Positions 24,111 through 36,023 of a stretch of 64,000 bases of DNA are shown in pieces. The position numbers were made by a program, and so were the translations under genes. Below the pieces are notes generated by a model, which saw nothing but the letters and a program-made list of their open reading frames with translations, was not told the origin of the DNA and made no database searches. Position 1 is the stretch's first letter. Every line of letters begins with the position of its first letter. Source of the stretch: Gigaspora rosea (lineage: Eukaryota > Glomeromycota > Glomeromycetes > Diversisporales > Gigasporaceae); contig QKWP01002056.1 of assembly GCA_003550325.1 (NCBI GenBank), positions 26,147-90,146 on the forward strand, read 5' to 3'.

Positions 24111-24440
24111 ACTTGACAAGTTTATTTTACTAATAGTTTATTTTACTAAAGCTCATTTACTAACAAAATAATTCTAGTCATTGTTGTTAAGATCAGAATA
24201 GAATTAGTGTTTAAGTTAGGGCTGTGTCATTAATCACCTGATTAGTTTTTATTAGAGGTCTACCCCTCTTCCTCTTTCTTGATATGTATAGTCAGGTTCC
24301 TTATATAATTTCAACTTTTTTTACTCCCCCTAAAAAATCACCTGATTTTTGTTACTCCCCTTAGTTACTTTATAAAAAAATCTTGTTAGTAAAATGAGCT
24401 TTAGTAAAATAAACTATCAGTAAATAAACTTGTTGGTAAA
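24111..24440. mobile_element. Inverted-repeat element, about 330 bp
   Basis: The left arm contains TAGTTTATTTTACTAAAGCT CATTT (around 24132-24160), mirrored exactly by the right arm (24390-24417). Outside this, ACTTGnnAAGTTTATTT ends also pair. The interior holds AATCACCTGATT motifs in inverted positions (24233 and 24337), suggesting another small nested MITE. Confidence 0.65.
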
Positions 24441-25244
24441 TAATTTGTCAGTAAAATGAGATATTAATAGATTATCCATTTCTGAATAAGGGAAAAATAC
24501 ATTACCGTATATAGTAAATCGTAATGCACATCACTATGAGTTTTACTATAGTCAAAAATGGCATTTCATGTAAACAATAGTCTGTTTACATTAGTTGGGA
24601 AATCATTTTATGGCAACATCTCTGCATCTGCTAAACAGTTTTTAATGATATTACTACATTAGAATTGGAAAATAATGCTTTACAAGTTTACTTAGAAATT
24701 GAAAATATATTTACTTAGTAGAAAAATGACTTCACTTTGTCGTGAAGTGGTATTTGTGGCTTAGCAATTTTATATAGTAAATTATATAGATCTGTGCGTC
24801 ACAATTTACTATGTATGGCTTACTCATTTGGAAACGAATTATCAATTAATAAAGTAATTGTTAGTAAAATAATTTTTTTGTACATATAGTATATACAAAA
24901 TTTTGTGCTAAACAAGTTTACTTAATTGAATTAAAAAGGTTGGGGTAGAGATATTTATCAGGTGATTTCCACCTCTTAAGAGGGTACCCTCCTCCTCCGT
25001 CTGATACTAAACTAGCCAATCAAATTTAAGCAAATAATATATACAAACCAGACCCAAACCAAACTTTAGTCAAGTCTGAGGTGGTCCAGATTTGGTCCAA
25101 AGTCTGCAGCCTGTCTTAGTTTAAATATGTTTATATGTATATTTTGGCGCTAAACAAGTTTAATTAATGCATAAAGTTAAAATTAATTAGTAAAATTTTG
25201 TTAATCATAAGATTTTATAAAATTTTATTAATAAAAGGGAATAG

Positions 25245-25869
25245 AAATTTGTCGCACCCGCGACATGTCGCACCTCCTGATTCCGACCAATCAAATCGCA
25301 CGATTTTGTAGACAAAAAATTTTAAGTTCTAAAAATTAAAAATTTTACTAGTAAAATGTAAAAATAAATAAGTGATATCAAAATATATAATGTAAAATTT
25401 TATTCTGAACAACTTTTTATAAGTCATAAAGATAGATTATCTTAGTAAAAAAATACCGGTTTATAAGAAAAATCAAAAATTTCGATCGTTAGTACATATA
25501 AACCTTTTTTTATTGCTAATATAATCTATATTTACGTTCAAGTATTACATGTAAAATTTTATGCTAAACAACTTCTCTCTAAGTTAAAAACTAAATTGAT
25601 TTAGTAAAAAAAAAGTTTTATATGTGCTAACTTTGGGAAATTTTGATTTTTCTTATAAAACGTTTTTTTACTAAGACAACCTATCTTTACGACTTAGAAA
25701 AAGTTGTTCAGAATAAAATTTTACGTTATATGGTTTGCTATTTTATATATATTTAACACTTTATTAAGTAAAATTTTAAATTTTTAAAAAATAAAATTTT
25801 TTGCCTATAAAATCGTGCGATTTGATTGGTCGAAGCAGGGGTGCGACATGTCGCAGGTGCGACAAATTT
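25245..25869. mobile_element. 625-bp TIR element nested in the foldback array
   Basis: Left end AAATTTGTCGCACCCGCGAC, right end in reverse complement AAATTTGTCGCACCTGCGAC. Pairing continues with few mismatches through ATGTCGCAC and GACCAATCAAATCGCACGAT, for more than 60 bp. The AT-rich interior is also roughly palindromic (ACAACTTnTTTnTAAGTCnTAAAGAT blocks). It interrupts the left-most palindrome of the host foldback element, so it is younger. Confidence 0.8.
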
Positions 25870-26112
25870 ATTTTCTTATAATAAAATTCTATAAAAACTT
25901 ATAATTCACAAATTTTTATTAAATAATTCTAACTTTATGCACTAAGTAACCTTGTTTAGCATCCAAAAATACATCAAATCGGAATAATTATTTTTAGTTT
26001 ACTTGAATTTTAAATATTAGATGCATAATTTTTGATTTTTGATCAAAAAAGTCAAATTTAAGCATCTTTTCTTCAAATTTCAAGTAAGATAAAAAAGTTT
26101 CTGCTAATTTAA

Positions 26113-26300
26113 TGTATTTTTAGATGCTAAACAAGTTTACTTAGTGCATAAAGTTAGAATTAATTAGTAAAATTTTGTGAATCATAAGATTTTATAGAAT
26201 TTTATTAATAAAATTCTATAAAATCTTATAATTCACAAAATTTTACTAATTAATTCTAACTTTATGCACTAAGTAAACTTGTTTAGCATCTAAAAATACA
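26113..26300. repeat. 188-bp near-perfect palindrome, no loop
   Basis: Arms of 94 bp meet at ATTTTATT/AATAAAAT (centre 26206/26207). I find a single mismatch between the arms. Such structures are normally unstable, so it is either recent or tolerated by replication in this lineage. Confidence 0.88.
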
Positions 26301-26439
26301 TCAAATCGGCATAATTATTTTTATTTTACTTGAAATTTGGAGAAAAGATGCTTAAATTTGACTTTTTTGATCAAAAATCAAAAATCATGCATCTAATATC
26401 TAAAATTCAAGCAAAATAAAAACAATTATTCCGATTTGA

Positions 26440-26627
26440 TGTATTTTTAAATGCTGAACAAGTTTACTTAGTGCATGAAGTTAGAATTTATTAATAAAAA
26501 TTTGTGGATTATAAGATTTTATAGAATTTTATTAATGAAATTCTATAAAATCTTATGATTTACAAAATTTTACTAATTAATTCTAACTTCATGCACTAAG
26601 AAAACTTGTTCAGCATTTAAAAATACA
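26440..26627. repeat. 188-bp palindrome, diverged paralog of the previous one
   Basis: It has the same length and organisation as 26113-26300, with centre at 26533/26534 and several more mismatches. The spacing between the two centres is 327 bp. Confidence 0.82.
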
Positions 26628-26982
26628 TTAAATCAGCAGAATCTTTTTTATTTTACTTGAAATTTGGAGAAAAGATGCTTAAATTTGACTGTTTTGATCA
26701 AAAATCAAAAATTATGCATCTAATATCTAAAATTCAAGTAAAATAAAAATAATTATGCCAATTTGATGTATTTTTGGATGCTAAACAAGTTTACATAGTG
26801 AAAATCATTTTCAGAGATTAATATAAAATAAAATTTTAATATTTTTAATTATTATTATTAAAAATTTTATATAGTTATTTTGGGCAATTTTGATTGGCTA
26901 ATAAAACTATATTATATAGCACCTGATAATCCCTCTGACCCCCTCCCCCCTAAAAAATCAGGTGATAAATGTCTCTACCCTT

Positions 26983-27339
26983 GTCTTGTCAAAATTTAGA
27001 GATATTTGCAATTTTTTATTTTTTTAACTTATTTTTTGACGATTTCTTTAAATTTTATTAAAACAACCTTTCTAATTCGACTAAGTCAATGCAAAACTTG
27101 CATATAGGCACAAAAAAAATTTAAGACTTTTTTAAAATTTATTATACTAATTCTTAGTTTAAAGAATTTTAACAAAAATTGTTTATTTTTTTAAAAAATA
27201 ATGATCTGCAAATTTAGCCAATCAAATTAAAGTGCGATATACAAGCACATCACATCCATGCAAAGTATATTAACTTCTTTTATATTTTTATATAGTACTT
27301 AGTAAGTTGTTTTTTGTTATTTTTCAGTATGTTTTTTTG
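26983..27339. other. AT-rich spacer
   Basis: No gene or clear repeat recognised between the foldback element and the dispersed repeat carrying the LINE. Confidence 0.4.
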
Positions 27340-27615
27340 ATGCTGATAGTCTTTTATACAAATTTTTTCAAAAAGTAAAGATTTTAGTATACCTTTTTCA
27401 AAAAGTTAATATTGTTTACAGTTTTGAAATAGAAACAAAAAGTACAAATAGTTACAAGATGCTACAATACTCACAAAGCTATCTATATATTTACATATAT
27501 AGTAAGAACTAATGAATATTTAATGAATAGGCTTTATAAAAAATTTTTAGTATATTTTGATTTTTTAGTATTAGTTTATTATATTTTTATACTTTAGATA
27601 CAATATTTGCTTAGA
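27340..27615. repeat. Dispersed repeat, copy 1 (LINE landing site)
   Basis: The sequence from about 27340 to 27610 aligns by eye with 49020-49285. Shared blocks include AATATTGTTTACA/TATTT, AAATAGAAACA, CAAGAnG..ACAATACTCA, AGTAAGAACTAA and TTTATAAAAAAATTTT. The LINE has inserted at its end. The repeat has no visible protein; its borders are uncertain. Confidence 0.65.
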
Positions 27616-27886
27616 ATAGTTGAATAATAAAAACTCTTTCTCGTACATCTGTAAATCCTATAAACAAACAAAAACAAAGAATCAGGAAAAAAGAAATTTC
27701 GAAGTAGTTTGCAAGCAAGACAGCCGTTTTGTAGCTCAAGTAGCCAACAAATAGTTCAAGATTTATTGAGAGAATAGACATAATTAAGAGAACAAGAGAA
27801 AAGTTGACTGTAGTTAAAACAACTTCCACAACAAGATTGCTAACTATGTTGCCAACACAAGAAGCAAATAATAGGAAATCCAGGAG

Positions 27887-29715
27887 TTGGATACAGATAT
27901 GATAATAGAGGCAGAACAGATGGATATAGATGCTCAAAGTCCAACTTCTCAAAAACGAGCGAAGCTTACACAGTCGGAGATGGATAGTAACATACCTGAG
28001 ACCCAAAACCAAACAATCAAAAAATACGTTAAGAAGTTGGGAAAATCACAGAGTCCGCGAAAAAACAAAACAATATGACGTCATTAGGTGCTAGCAATAT
28101 GTGTATTAATCCGATCACACAAATAACAAGTCAGAAACAGTTAAAATTCTTACCTGATAACCCATACATAGCGCAGAAACAAACATATTCTCATACAGTT
28201 CCAGAATCAGACAATCAATACATGGTAGTTATACAAAACACAGAAACTAAAGTAGAAGAACCGGGATCAGTAATAGCAGACAAAAAAGGAACTAATAAAC
28301 TGAGACCCGCAATGGATATAGATAAACATGAAATTAGTGGGTCAAGCCCTGTATGGAATGAGGACGACTTTTTGGACATACCAGATCAATCTGTACTTTA
28401 ATTGGATGATCGACAAAAATTCGACAATTATGAAACACAGTACAATGCTACAATAGAAGACAACAATAGTAAATCAACGATACAGAAAAGTTACAGCCAA
28501 GCAGTGACGGGAACCGCAAGAAACATAAGAGACAGTAATTGAGAGGACATAGTCAGAGAAAGAAAAAAGAATTACGAACATACCAAGATAGAGAGGAATT
28601 TGATGAAGAAAAATGGGACTATAATAGAATACTTGAGGCCTTCCAGAATATCGAACAACTATAGAGTTTAATTCAACACAAACTGACGACAATACTAACC
28701 AAATATCCGTTACCCGAAGCAATCTGAACAAAGATGGAGTTCAAAGATAAAGTGTTTTTCAAGTCATTCTCTAGACGAGTATCTACATAGCTGCAACACC
28801 AAAAGGAATTCATATCTATATTACAAAAAGCAACCGAGAGGTACAAGAGGTTCCACAACATTATACTAACTAGTAAACAGAACAGGAATCAAATCTTCAC
28901 TAAATTGAGGCAGAAGCTGGCAATAGATTTTTTAAAAAATCTTCACGCAATGGTTGTACTATTTAAATAGGTTTGCAAAAATTGAAATTGGATTATCATT
29001 TGAAAAATTAAGAGCTGAGATCAGGCATATAATTACTGAGGAACTGGTTAAACTTCTGGACCATCCCGAACTAATTCCGGAAACATTAATGTATATACTA
29101 CCATTTGACTTACTGATCGTAGACCGACATAATACAACAAACGTAGTGAAAACAATGCGACAACTTTTTAAATTTTCTACGCTACTGGATACATATTTTG
29201 TTAATGTATTATCCCCCCTGCCAGATGAACCGGATAACTTAGAGAGACAATGGAGGGATATGTTCCCAATAAAAGACCATGCTGAGTTAAAAAAGGTCAG
29301 AGAATACAGTAGGCAATTGAGGAAAAGATATACTTTCAAACGCCTGCCAGATACATATTTCAATATAATAGAGGACAGATTGCCCCTACTTTGCATACCA
29401 CAACTACTCATAGATGAAGTTGCACAGGCTTTTCCCTTTGCACCTAAAGACACAGAAGATTTTAAACAATATGTTGCAATACCAAGGAAACACTACGTAT
29501 TTACAAGGTTGCTATATGATTACTATAAAACAAAATCTAAGCTACCAGTATCTTCACTCGAAGTAAAAACGGTAGGAAAATACTCCTTTCCAATCAAGGA
29601 TAAGGAGTTAGCTAAAGAATTCATAGGCGAGATTCAGGACACATATATGGTCCCCAGAGTCATACCAGCTAACTATGTCGAAATTAACTACACGGAAAAA
29701 CCATCTCTATCATGA
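27887..29715 (+). pseudogene. LINE ORF1 remnants
   Basis: Three open pieces run in series: 27887-28078, 28075-28401 and 28954-29715. The first two are polar and rich in Q, S, T and K, with MDIDAQSPTSQKRAKLTQ near the start, like disordered N-termini of LINE ORF1 proteins. The third gives 253 codons of globular-looking sequence without a motif I recognise. It has two YTF/YVF-containing repeats (KRYTFKRLPDTYF and KHYVFTRLLYDYY, about residues 125-138 and 182-194). Between 28402 and 28953 the frame is broken by stops (28399 onward). Its role would be RNA binding in the retrotransposition particle; this is inferred from position only. Confidence 0.6.
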
Positions 29716-30319
29716 GACCCAAGAAAAATTTCTGAAGTCAAAATTAGAACACCTATAACTCATCCAAGAGAGGTAACGGAGTTGGTATGCAAATTACATC
29801 CTCAATATTACTTTTTATGCATACTTGAAACTTGGCTCAAACTCCCACCTAGGGAACCAAACCCTAAAAATTCACAACATAACCGCAAGATCCTGAATAA
29901 CATTAAACAATAAAGAAAATAATCAAAGATATGCAACCAGAAATTGAGGTGATGCTACCAATTACTAAATATGAAGATATTGAACGTACAGTTGAAATCC
30001 TGAAAATAAAATTCGATATTAGCCAGATACCACAACATCTACTACAATTACCAGAACTGAATACACCGGAATAGGATTTGTATGAGTATGGAACAGAACA
30101 ATAACAACTCTGGCCAGACCAGAATGGGTGTGGAGCAAAAACAAAATAGCAACACAAACAATAATCAAGTTAACAATAGGTCTATAAAAGGAAAGATACT
30201 ACAACCTTAACTAATATAGAAAGGACAATAGATAATAATGTATTAGCAAAAGATAATCAACAACCACTTAAAATTAAAAATCAAAAACCCTTTGAACGAA
30301 ATCCTGCAGAACCACTAAA

Positions 30320-31313
30320 AATTATAACCCACAATGCGTGAGGCATTAACAATGCCCTCAAATTTCAACTGCTCCTTGAACATTGTGCAAAAAAAAGAGC
30401 CCATATTGTCGCAATAACCAAAACTAAACTGTCATAGTCGAGGTCCTCTACTCATGCTTTAATAAATTCCTTATACAAGATATACATGGCAAACTGTGAT
30501 GAGCAAATAGCAAAGACTAGGAAAGCCAGTATGGAAACTGCCATAGCTATACACCCAGATCTTCAGCCATATATACATAATATCCAATCAATTCCTGCCA
30601 TAGCTTTACTAATTGACCTATTCTTTCTAGGCAAAAACAAGATTAGATGTATAGCAATATATATACTCTCAGAGCAACATCAGCAAGTTAAGCTAGCACA
30701 GCAAAAAATTATGAACTGGGTCCATTAAACAAGCTCAAAACAAATAGAGGTTATAGTTCTGGGTGACTACAATAACAACTGCAATAATAGAACAATTCCG
30801 AAAAATTATCTAATTATAAATCTACAACAAGCTGGATTGATAAGCTTGCTGAGCTTCTACAACATTACAGAAAATACATGGTCAGGACGTGGAAGTGCAA
30901 GCCAGATTGATAACTTTTGGATCAGCAAAGGTATATTACTTCAGTTAGCAGAACCAAAACTAACATTAGCGGAAAACATAACTGAAAGCGACCATAAAAT
31001 AGTGGCTACAGAGTTGCCATTAGTATACCCACTAAAGAACAAAAGAAGAAAAAAGATAAAACGAAAGAGATACTTATATGATAGAATGTCAAAAGAGGAC
31101 TGGCAAAACTTTGCAAAATCGCTAGAAGATAAAGTAGAGGAAAGGAAGTTAGCGAACAGGAAAATTGACAACGTCACAACTCTTAACACCATATGGAATA
31201 CATGGGACAATTTAATAAAGGCAGAAGCTAATAAACATATACCTTTTACCTACTCTACTCAAAAGACCTTCCATAGTCACATATTTAAAGCAACAAATAT
31301 ACATAGGTGCTAA
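30320..31313 (+). pseudogene. LINE endonuclease domain (EEP/AP-endonuclease type)
   Basis: Read across several stops, the order of conserved blocks is KIITHNA..G (about 30320), AITKTKL (about 30410), VIVLGDYNNN (about 30750), TWSGRGSASQIDNFWIS (about 30875) and ITESDHKIVATEL (about 30975-31015). These are the catalytic motifs of the exonuclease-endonuclease-phosphatase fold that nicks target DNA for target-primed reverse transcription. The Glu and His catalytic positions are readable in order, but stops at about 30340, 30435 and 30726 make the domain nonfunctional. Confidence 0.85.
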
Positions 31314-31859
31314 CATTGATGAACAAAATCCTGAAGCGGATTAAAGCACCAGTCAGCCCAATAACCCAGAGTCAGATAACAATGAGATAAATAAGTTGAT
31401 AACTAAGATTGTGAAGCTAACTCAGCTAGAAATTGAAGAAGTAGTACAGATGACCTTTGTATAGCAGACTATCCTGCAACAAGATTAAAATTTAAAACGA
31501 TAAGAAATACACTCTTCACGGCAAGGAAATTAGAAGTTCAAAAAAGTAAAAGCAAATCAATAAACTTCTATATCAACAGACGATATAATAACTTTGCTAG
31601 TAATACCATGAAAATAATTGATAGTATTCTATTGAGACATAAGACCTTAGTTACTTACCATAATCTGGTAACACCTACAGAGGTAATAACAGATCCTGAA
31701 GAAATACTTGAGGCAACTCAAAGGCATTTCAGTACCTGGACAAGACATAATCCATATAATGAGGAACTATGGGAAACGATATAGAAAGAATAAATATCAA
31801 AGCAACGGTGTTGGAGAGGATTGGGATGAGTTGACAGAACTGATAACGGTCGAGGAAAC

Positions 31860-33215
31860 AACAAGAATGATAGCTCAAGCACTCTAAATAAAGCAACCGA
31901 ACCCTCGAATATCTCTAATGAAATTCTGAAAAAATTGTCGACAAAGTGTAAACAACTGCTAACCAACATATTCAATAATTGTCTAATAATGAGTATAACC
32001 CCAAATAAATGAAAGCAAAGTCTAATTTGGCCCATTGCAAAGAAGGAAATATACAACAGTGATATTAGCCAGACTCGCCCAATTATACTCATAGACCATA
32101 TACGAAAAATTTTTCGAAAATAATTACTGATAGATTAACAAAAGCACTCCAAAGAACAGGGATTTTATTTGATGTAAATAACGTGGCCCTCCCATTTACA
32201 TCCACTCTACTCCCTATTCAACAACTTTAGCACATCATCGAAAATGCGAAACTATATCACAATAAATTATGGATCCTAATGTAGGATATGTCCAAGGCAT
32301 ATAACACAATCCACCTTCCGCTCCTGAAACAATCGCTACAAAGAATTGGCCTTCCTGTAAAGATTGTCGAAGTCATAATGGATATATTTAATAATAAAAC
32401 TAACCAAGTCATTAGTACAATAGGAAAAACTAAAAAGTATGAAGTTGCTGATGGTATAGACCAGGGAGAGACCCTGTCACCGATTTTTTGGCGATATACT
32501 ATGACCCGTTATTAAGAAAGTACAGAAGTCTCACAAAGGATATACGATGAATGTAAGAATACCGAATAAGAAGACCAAGTATGACCATTCAACATCAGTA
32601 ATCGCGTATATGGATGATATTGTATGGGTAGCAAAATCGAGACAAGAACTAGATGAAATAATCAAAACAGCATCTTTCTTCTATGAATTTGCAAATATCA
32701 GAGTGAATCTCTCGAAATCAGTACTGTTGTATAATAACTTACCTGACTATGCACCAATCATCTTCCAAAAGGAAACAATATTCAATATGGATAAAAATGT
32801 GTCAGTGAGATACTTAGGTACATGGGTGGCACGAGAAAATAATACAAGGCAAATTCATAATAAAATTATCCATGAAGCGAAGATGGCTATTAATAAGCTA
32901 AATCTAGTGAAGATAACGATCAGACAAGCAATCTATATAGTGAACACTATAATAATGACCAGAATCACTTACAAAATTCAAAATGTATATCTGCATAAGT
33001 CAAAGAGACAGATACTAGACAGGGCAATTGCGAAAATGGACAAGTATAAAGGTAGATTTGCAACAAGCTTACTGACAGCAACTTTATACTATCTGCATAT
33101 ATATAGTCTTCAAAATACAATATTTATACAAGAAGCGCAATACAGCTGCATAATTGAAAAAATGCTCAACACTACAAACTTCAATAGCCAGACTTTCAAA
33201 ATCCAAATACAGTAG
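31860..33215 (+). pseudogene. LINE reverse transcriptase domain
   Basis: Readable blocks include NKATEPSNISNEILKKL (about 31890), ARPI-like TRPI (about 32080), DMSKAYNTIHLPLL (about 32288), GIDQGETLSPIFW (about 32455-32490) and the catalytic YMDDIVWVA (YMDD at about 32607-32618). These correspond to reverse transcriptase motifs 2 to 5 of non-LTR elements. The catalytic aspartates are kept, but stops and frame changes (for example after 32515, where a new frame begins at 32547) separate the pieces. After YMDD the frame stays open to 33215 through the thumb region. Confidence 0.9.
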
Positions 33216-33629
33216 CTTCAAAATTCAGCATGTTCTAACAGATCAGTCCTGCAAGAAAGACCGATTTTCTCCAGTGATGAATATAATAGCGTATCAACTT
33301 GAATGCTAATGAGCTTACACCATATTAACATTCAAATCAGAAGAGACTATAACGGGTGGCTAGTCATGAAGAATGTTCTGGGTACTTTAATAAATATTAT
33401 TCTTGAAAATATGGCTAAAAGGAACTTATAAAAAATTGTCTGAACAAACATAATATTGCAGTTATCGAACAATTTACAAATAAGACTAATGATAATACCT
33501 TAAGCTGGATGGAACTTCACCATAATATACAAAAATTCCATATGGAAGACAGACAAAATGGTTTACACAGTTGGTTAAACAAATCAGAAGCAAAGAGAGG
33601 ATTGCAAATAAATTAATTATACCAAATCC

Positions 33630-35210
33630 CTACGCGATATGAGAGTGGAAGAAAGTAGAATCCAAATGGGCCATGGATTCCGAGGATCAATTTGGAAAGG
33701 TTAAAAAATGGAACAACCTGACTAACAAGGTCAGACTACAATACTTTAAGCTGGACATGTAATCTGGCTGGCTCACCCCATGTCAAGGTTGCGAGATATC
33801 ACTAGTGAAAATAAAAACAAAACATTGTTTCATGGAAAGAGACACTTCTAAGCTATGGGTGATCCAGGTAGATTGTAAAAATAGAATTCACGATAGAGTG
33901 GAGTGTTTCTGGAAAAATAAATACCTGGGGGCAGAATCAAATGACAAGAAATGTCCTGCCAATTAGATCGACCAAAAAGGTGTATAATATTACCAAAAGA
34001 GATAATAACTGAAAGACTATGTAATGTATTCGAAGACATTAAAGACTGGTGCTGGCAAGCATATGATGAAAATAGTTTGAGCAATGATGAATATATGGTG
34101 CTGGGTCCTAAACGCAATAACCAACCTAATATCCAGGAAGTTACTCTAATGGGAAAGATGATCTGAACCAGACAAATTCAGAACAAACTATGGCCATCAA
34201 AAAAGAAAATAATGATTACGGTACTACTCTTAATTATAATAATAGTGAGATATAAATCAGTGATAAAAATTAATACAAATTGCCCAGAACTGGTATGAAT
34301 AGTGGAGCAAGACACAGAGATCCCAGAGTGCATAAGAGAATCCCGCACAAGAAATAAACTGGGGTATGTTTAGCTAGTTTGAATACTGCCAAAGCATTGA
34401 AGCATATTCAGTTAAAATTTACAATAATAGAAATCAAAATATAAGTCGTCAACAAGAACTAAGGCCTTGGCACTTGGAATTCCTGCCATTTAAATTCAAC
34501 CAAAAATACCAACAGATATTTTTAACAACATGCCCAATCCATTTACAATAAGAAAACTGTTGAAGAAACTAGCAAAAGCGAACAACATAAATAACTGGAC
34601 CACTTTAACAAGGATTCACAACTAGCTAAATCTGGGCATTAGAATAAACTGGAAGCTAACTTACAAACATTTAAATTTTGATAGCCGCTCTCTAGTGAGG
34701 ACAACAGATCCAACAAAAGAAGAATTAAAGACATTTAAAGTAAAAATTCTAATGCAAAAATTACCAACACTACTAACGCTCCATACAAGAGACCCTTTTG
34801 CAAACTGTGTAGAAAAGAAGTTGATAACCAACAACACTGGATGATCTGCCTGGAAAATGAAGTCTTTTTGGAAGATGTCATAAAAGCGACACTAGATGAA
34901 GTTGAAAAGAAAACAGAATACCAAACAGTCCTTGTGGGAACATATTGTAAAAAAGTTCATGAAGCATAGATTGTCAAAAAACTTCTTTTAACGATAATAA
35001 CAGAAGAAGTAAAATACCCAACAATACGATTAAGAGATGCAATCCAATACACACCACTCTTGTATACTAAGTTAATGGAAAATATTAGGAAACAAATATG
35101 GTTGAAGAATAGAGTGGAAATAAAGAAGAAGAAAGGTGCCATATCCATATCCAATCGAATCATGAAACCTCTAGTTGAGAAAGAAGAGCAGAACAGAGCA
35201 AGGTTATGAG
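33630..35210 (+). pseudogene. LINE ORF2 C-terminal region with CCHC zinc finger
   Basis: Short open pieces alternate among frames. At 34799-34849 the readable string CKLCRKEVDNQQHWMIC has Cys-x2-Cys-x8-His-x3-Cys spacing, typical of the knuckle near the C-terminus of many LINE ORF2 proteins. Around 34957-35205 a continuing frame (KLLLTIITEEVKYPTIRL...) ends shortly before the 3' UTR. Everything is broken by stops. Confidence 0.7.
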
Positions 35211-35444
35211 ATGGACAAAACAATTCATAGAGAGAAACATTTCCCCTAACTTAGTTATAAATTTCATAAATTAGAGATCTTTGACTGATCTAGTAAAGAT
35301 TTAGGTCTAGAGTAAAATAGCTTTATCCTCTTTCCAAATATAAAATTTGTAAATAGTTAATGTATTAGCTAACATGCAAAAAACTAAATAAAAGGAACAG
35401 AGGAAAGACTTTAAAAAAAAAAAACCCCCCAATATTTGCTTAGA

Positions 35445-36010
35445 GGCACGTGACTCACAGAATCGATTTTGATTAGCCAATTGGGGTTAATATAGCAATA
35501 GGTTACTATAAACTAATGATCTTTAAAGAATTATAATTTTTATTATTACAATTTTAATAATTATAATTTTAGCAATTTTTTGTAAAAATTAAAAGTTATA
35601 TAAAAAGAAAATCATTTTAAGTTTAAAAAATAGAAAAAATACACTTGTCACTAGTAATAATACACTTTGAGTAATATATGATTAAAACAAATATAACATA
35701 TATAAATTTATTATTGTTAGAGTTAGAGTATAGTTAGAAGAAATGTTAGTGTTAGAGATAACTATTTAATAAACTTCACAAGGAATTTTTTTTTGCTAGA
35801 AAAAAGAATAGTTTTATGGTTAAAATTTTCAGTTATTGTAATATTTTGAAAATAACATTTTTTCACTTCATTTTCTTATTATACAATCAGATGTAATATT
35901 ACACCTAATCTTGATTCTTATTGGTATAGGACTGTTATCACTAGTGACAAATAGATTTACTCTAAAAAATATATATATAATTTAAAAAATTTTATTATTT
36001 TAAATACTAA
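35445..36010. other. AT-rich DNA with a possible 306-bp MITE (35645-35950)
   Basis: TTGTCACTAGTAATAA at 35645 is mirrored at 35935-35950 by the reverse complement TTGTCACTAGTGATAA. This gives a short TIR element with an AT-rich core. No gene. Confidence 0.5.
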
Positions 36011-36023
36011 AAATAAAAAATTT

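Larger units (their letters stand above)
24941..26982. mobile_element. 2-kb foldback element composed of serial palindromes
   Basis: Outer ends GGGGTAGAGATATTTATCAG and, from the right, AGGGTAGAGACATTTATCAC define the borders. Inside are three copies of a palindrome with arms containing GCTAAACAAGTTTACTTAGT, GCATAAAGTTAGAATTAATT and TAAGATTTTATAGAATTTTA. The first is split by another TIR element (25245-25869); the second (26113-26300) and third (26440-26627) are nearly perfect. The spacers between them are themselves inverted around TTTTTTGATCAAAAA. No protein is encoded. The outer termini resemble the 168-bp MITE at 11447. Confidence 0.8.
27616..35429 (+). mobile_element. Full-length, degenerate LINE (non-LTR retrotransposon)
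   Basis: An exact 15-bp target duplication CAATATTTGCTTAGA lies at 27601-27615 and 35430-35444. The element is about 7.8 kb, with a 270-bp leader, ORF1 remnants (27.9-29.7 kb), an ORF2 with endonuclease (30.3-31.3 kb) and reverse transcriptase (31.8-33.2 kb), and a C-terminal region with a CCHC finger (34.8 kb). The polyadenylation-like AATAAA (about 35387) precedes a 3' tail of A12 followed by C6. Numerous stops and frame changes mean no complete ORF survives, so it is immobile. The coding strand composition (A-rich, G-poor) differs from the host genes in the window. Confidence 0.93.

Noticed and set aside
24941-26982. Centromere or replication-origin satellite
   Set aside because: Only three palindrome units bounded by transposon-like termini, so a foldback transposon explains it better.
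27611-28012. 133-codon minus-strand hydrophobic frame
   Set aside because: Antisense shadow of the LINE leader and ORF1; the A-rich sense strand makes the antisense T-rich and falsely hydrophobic.
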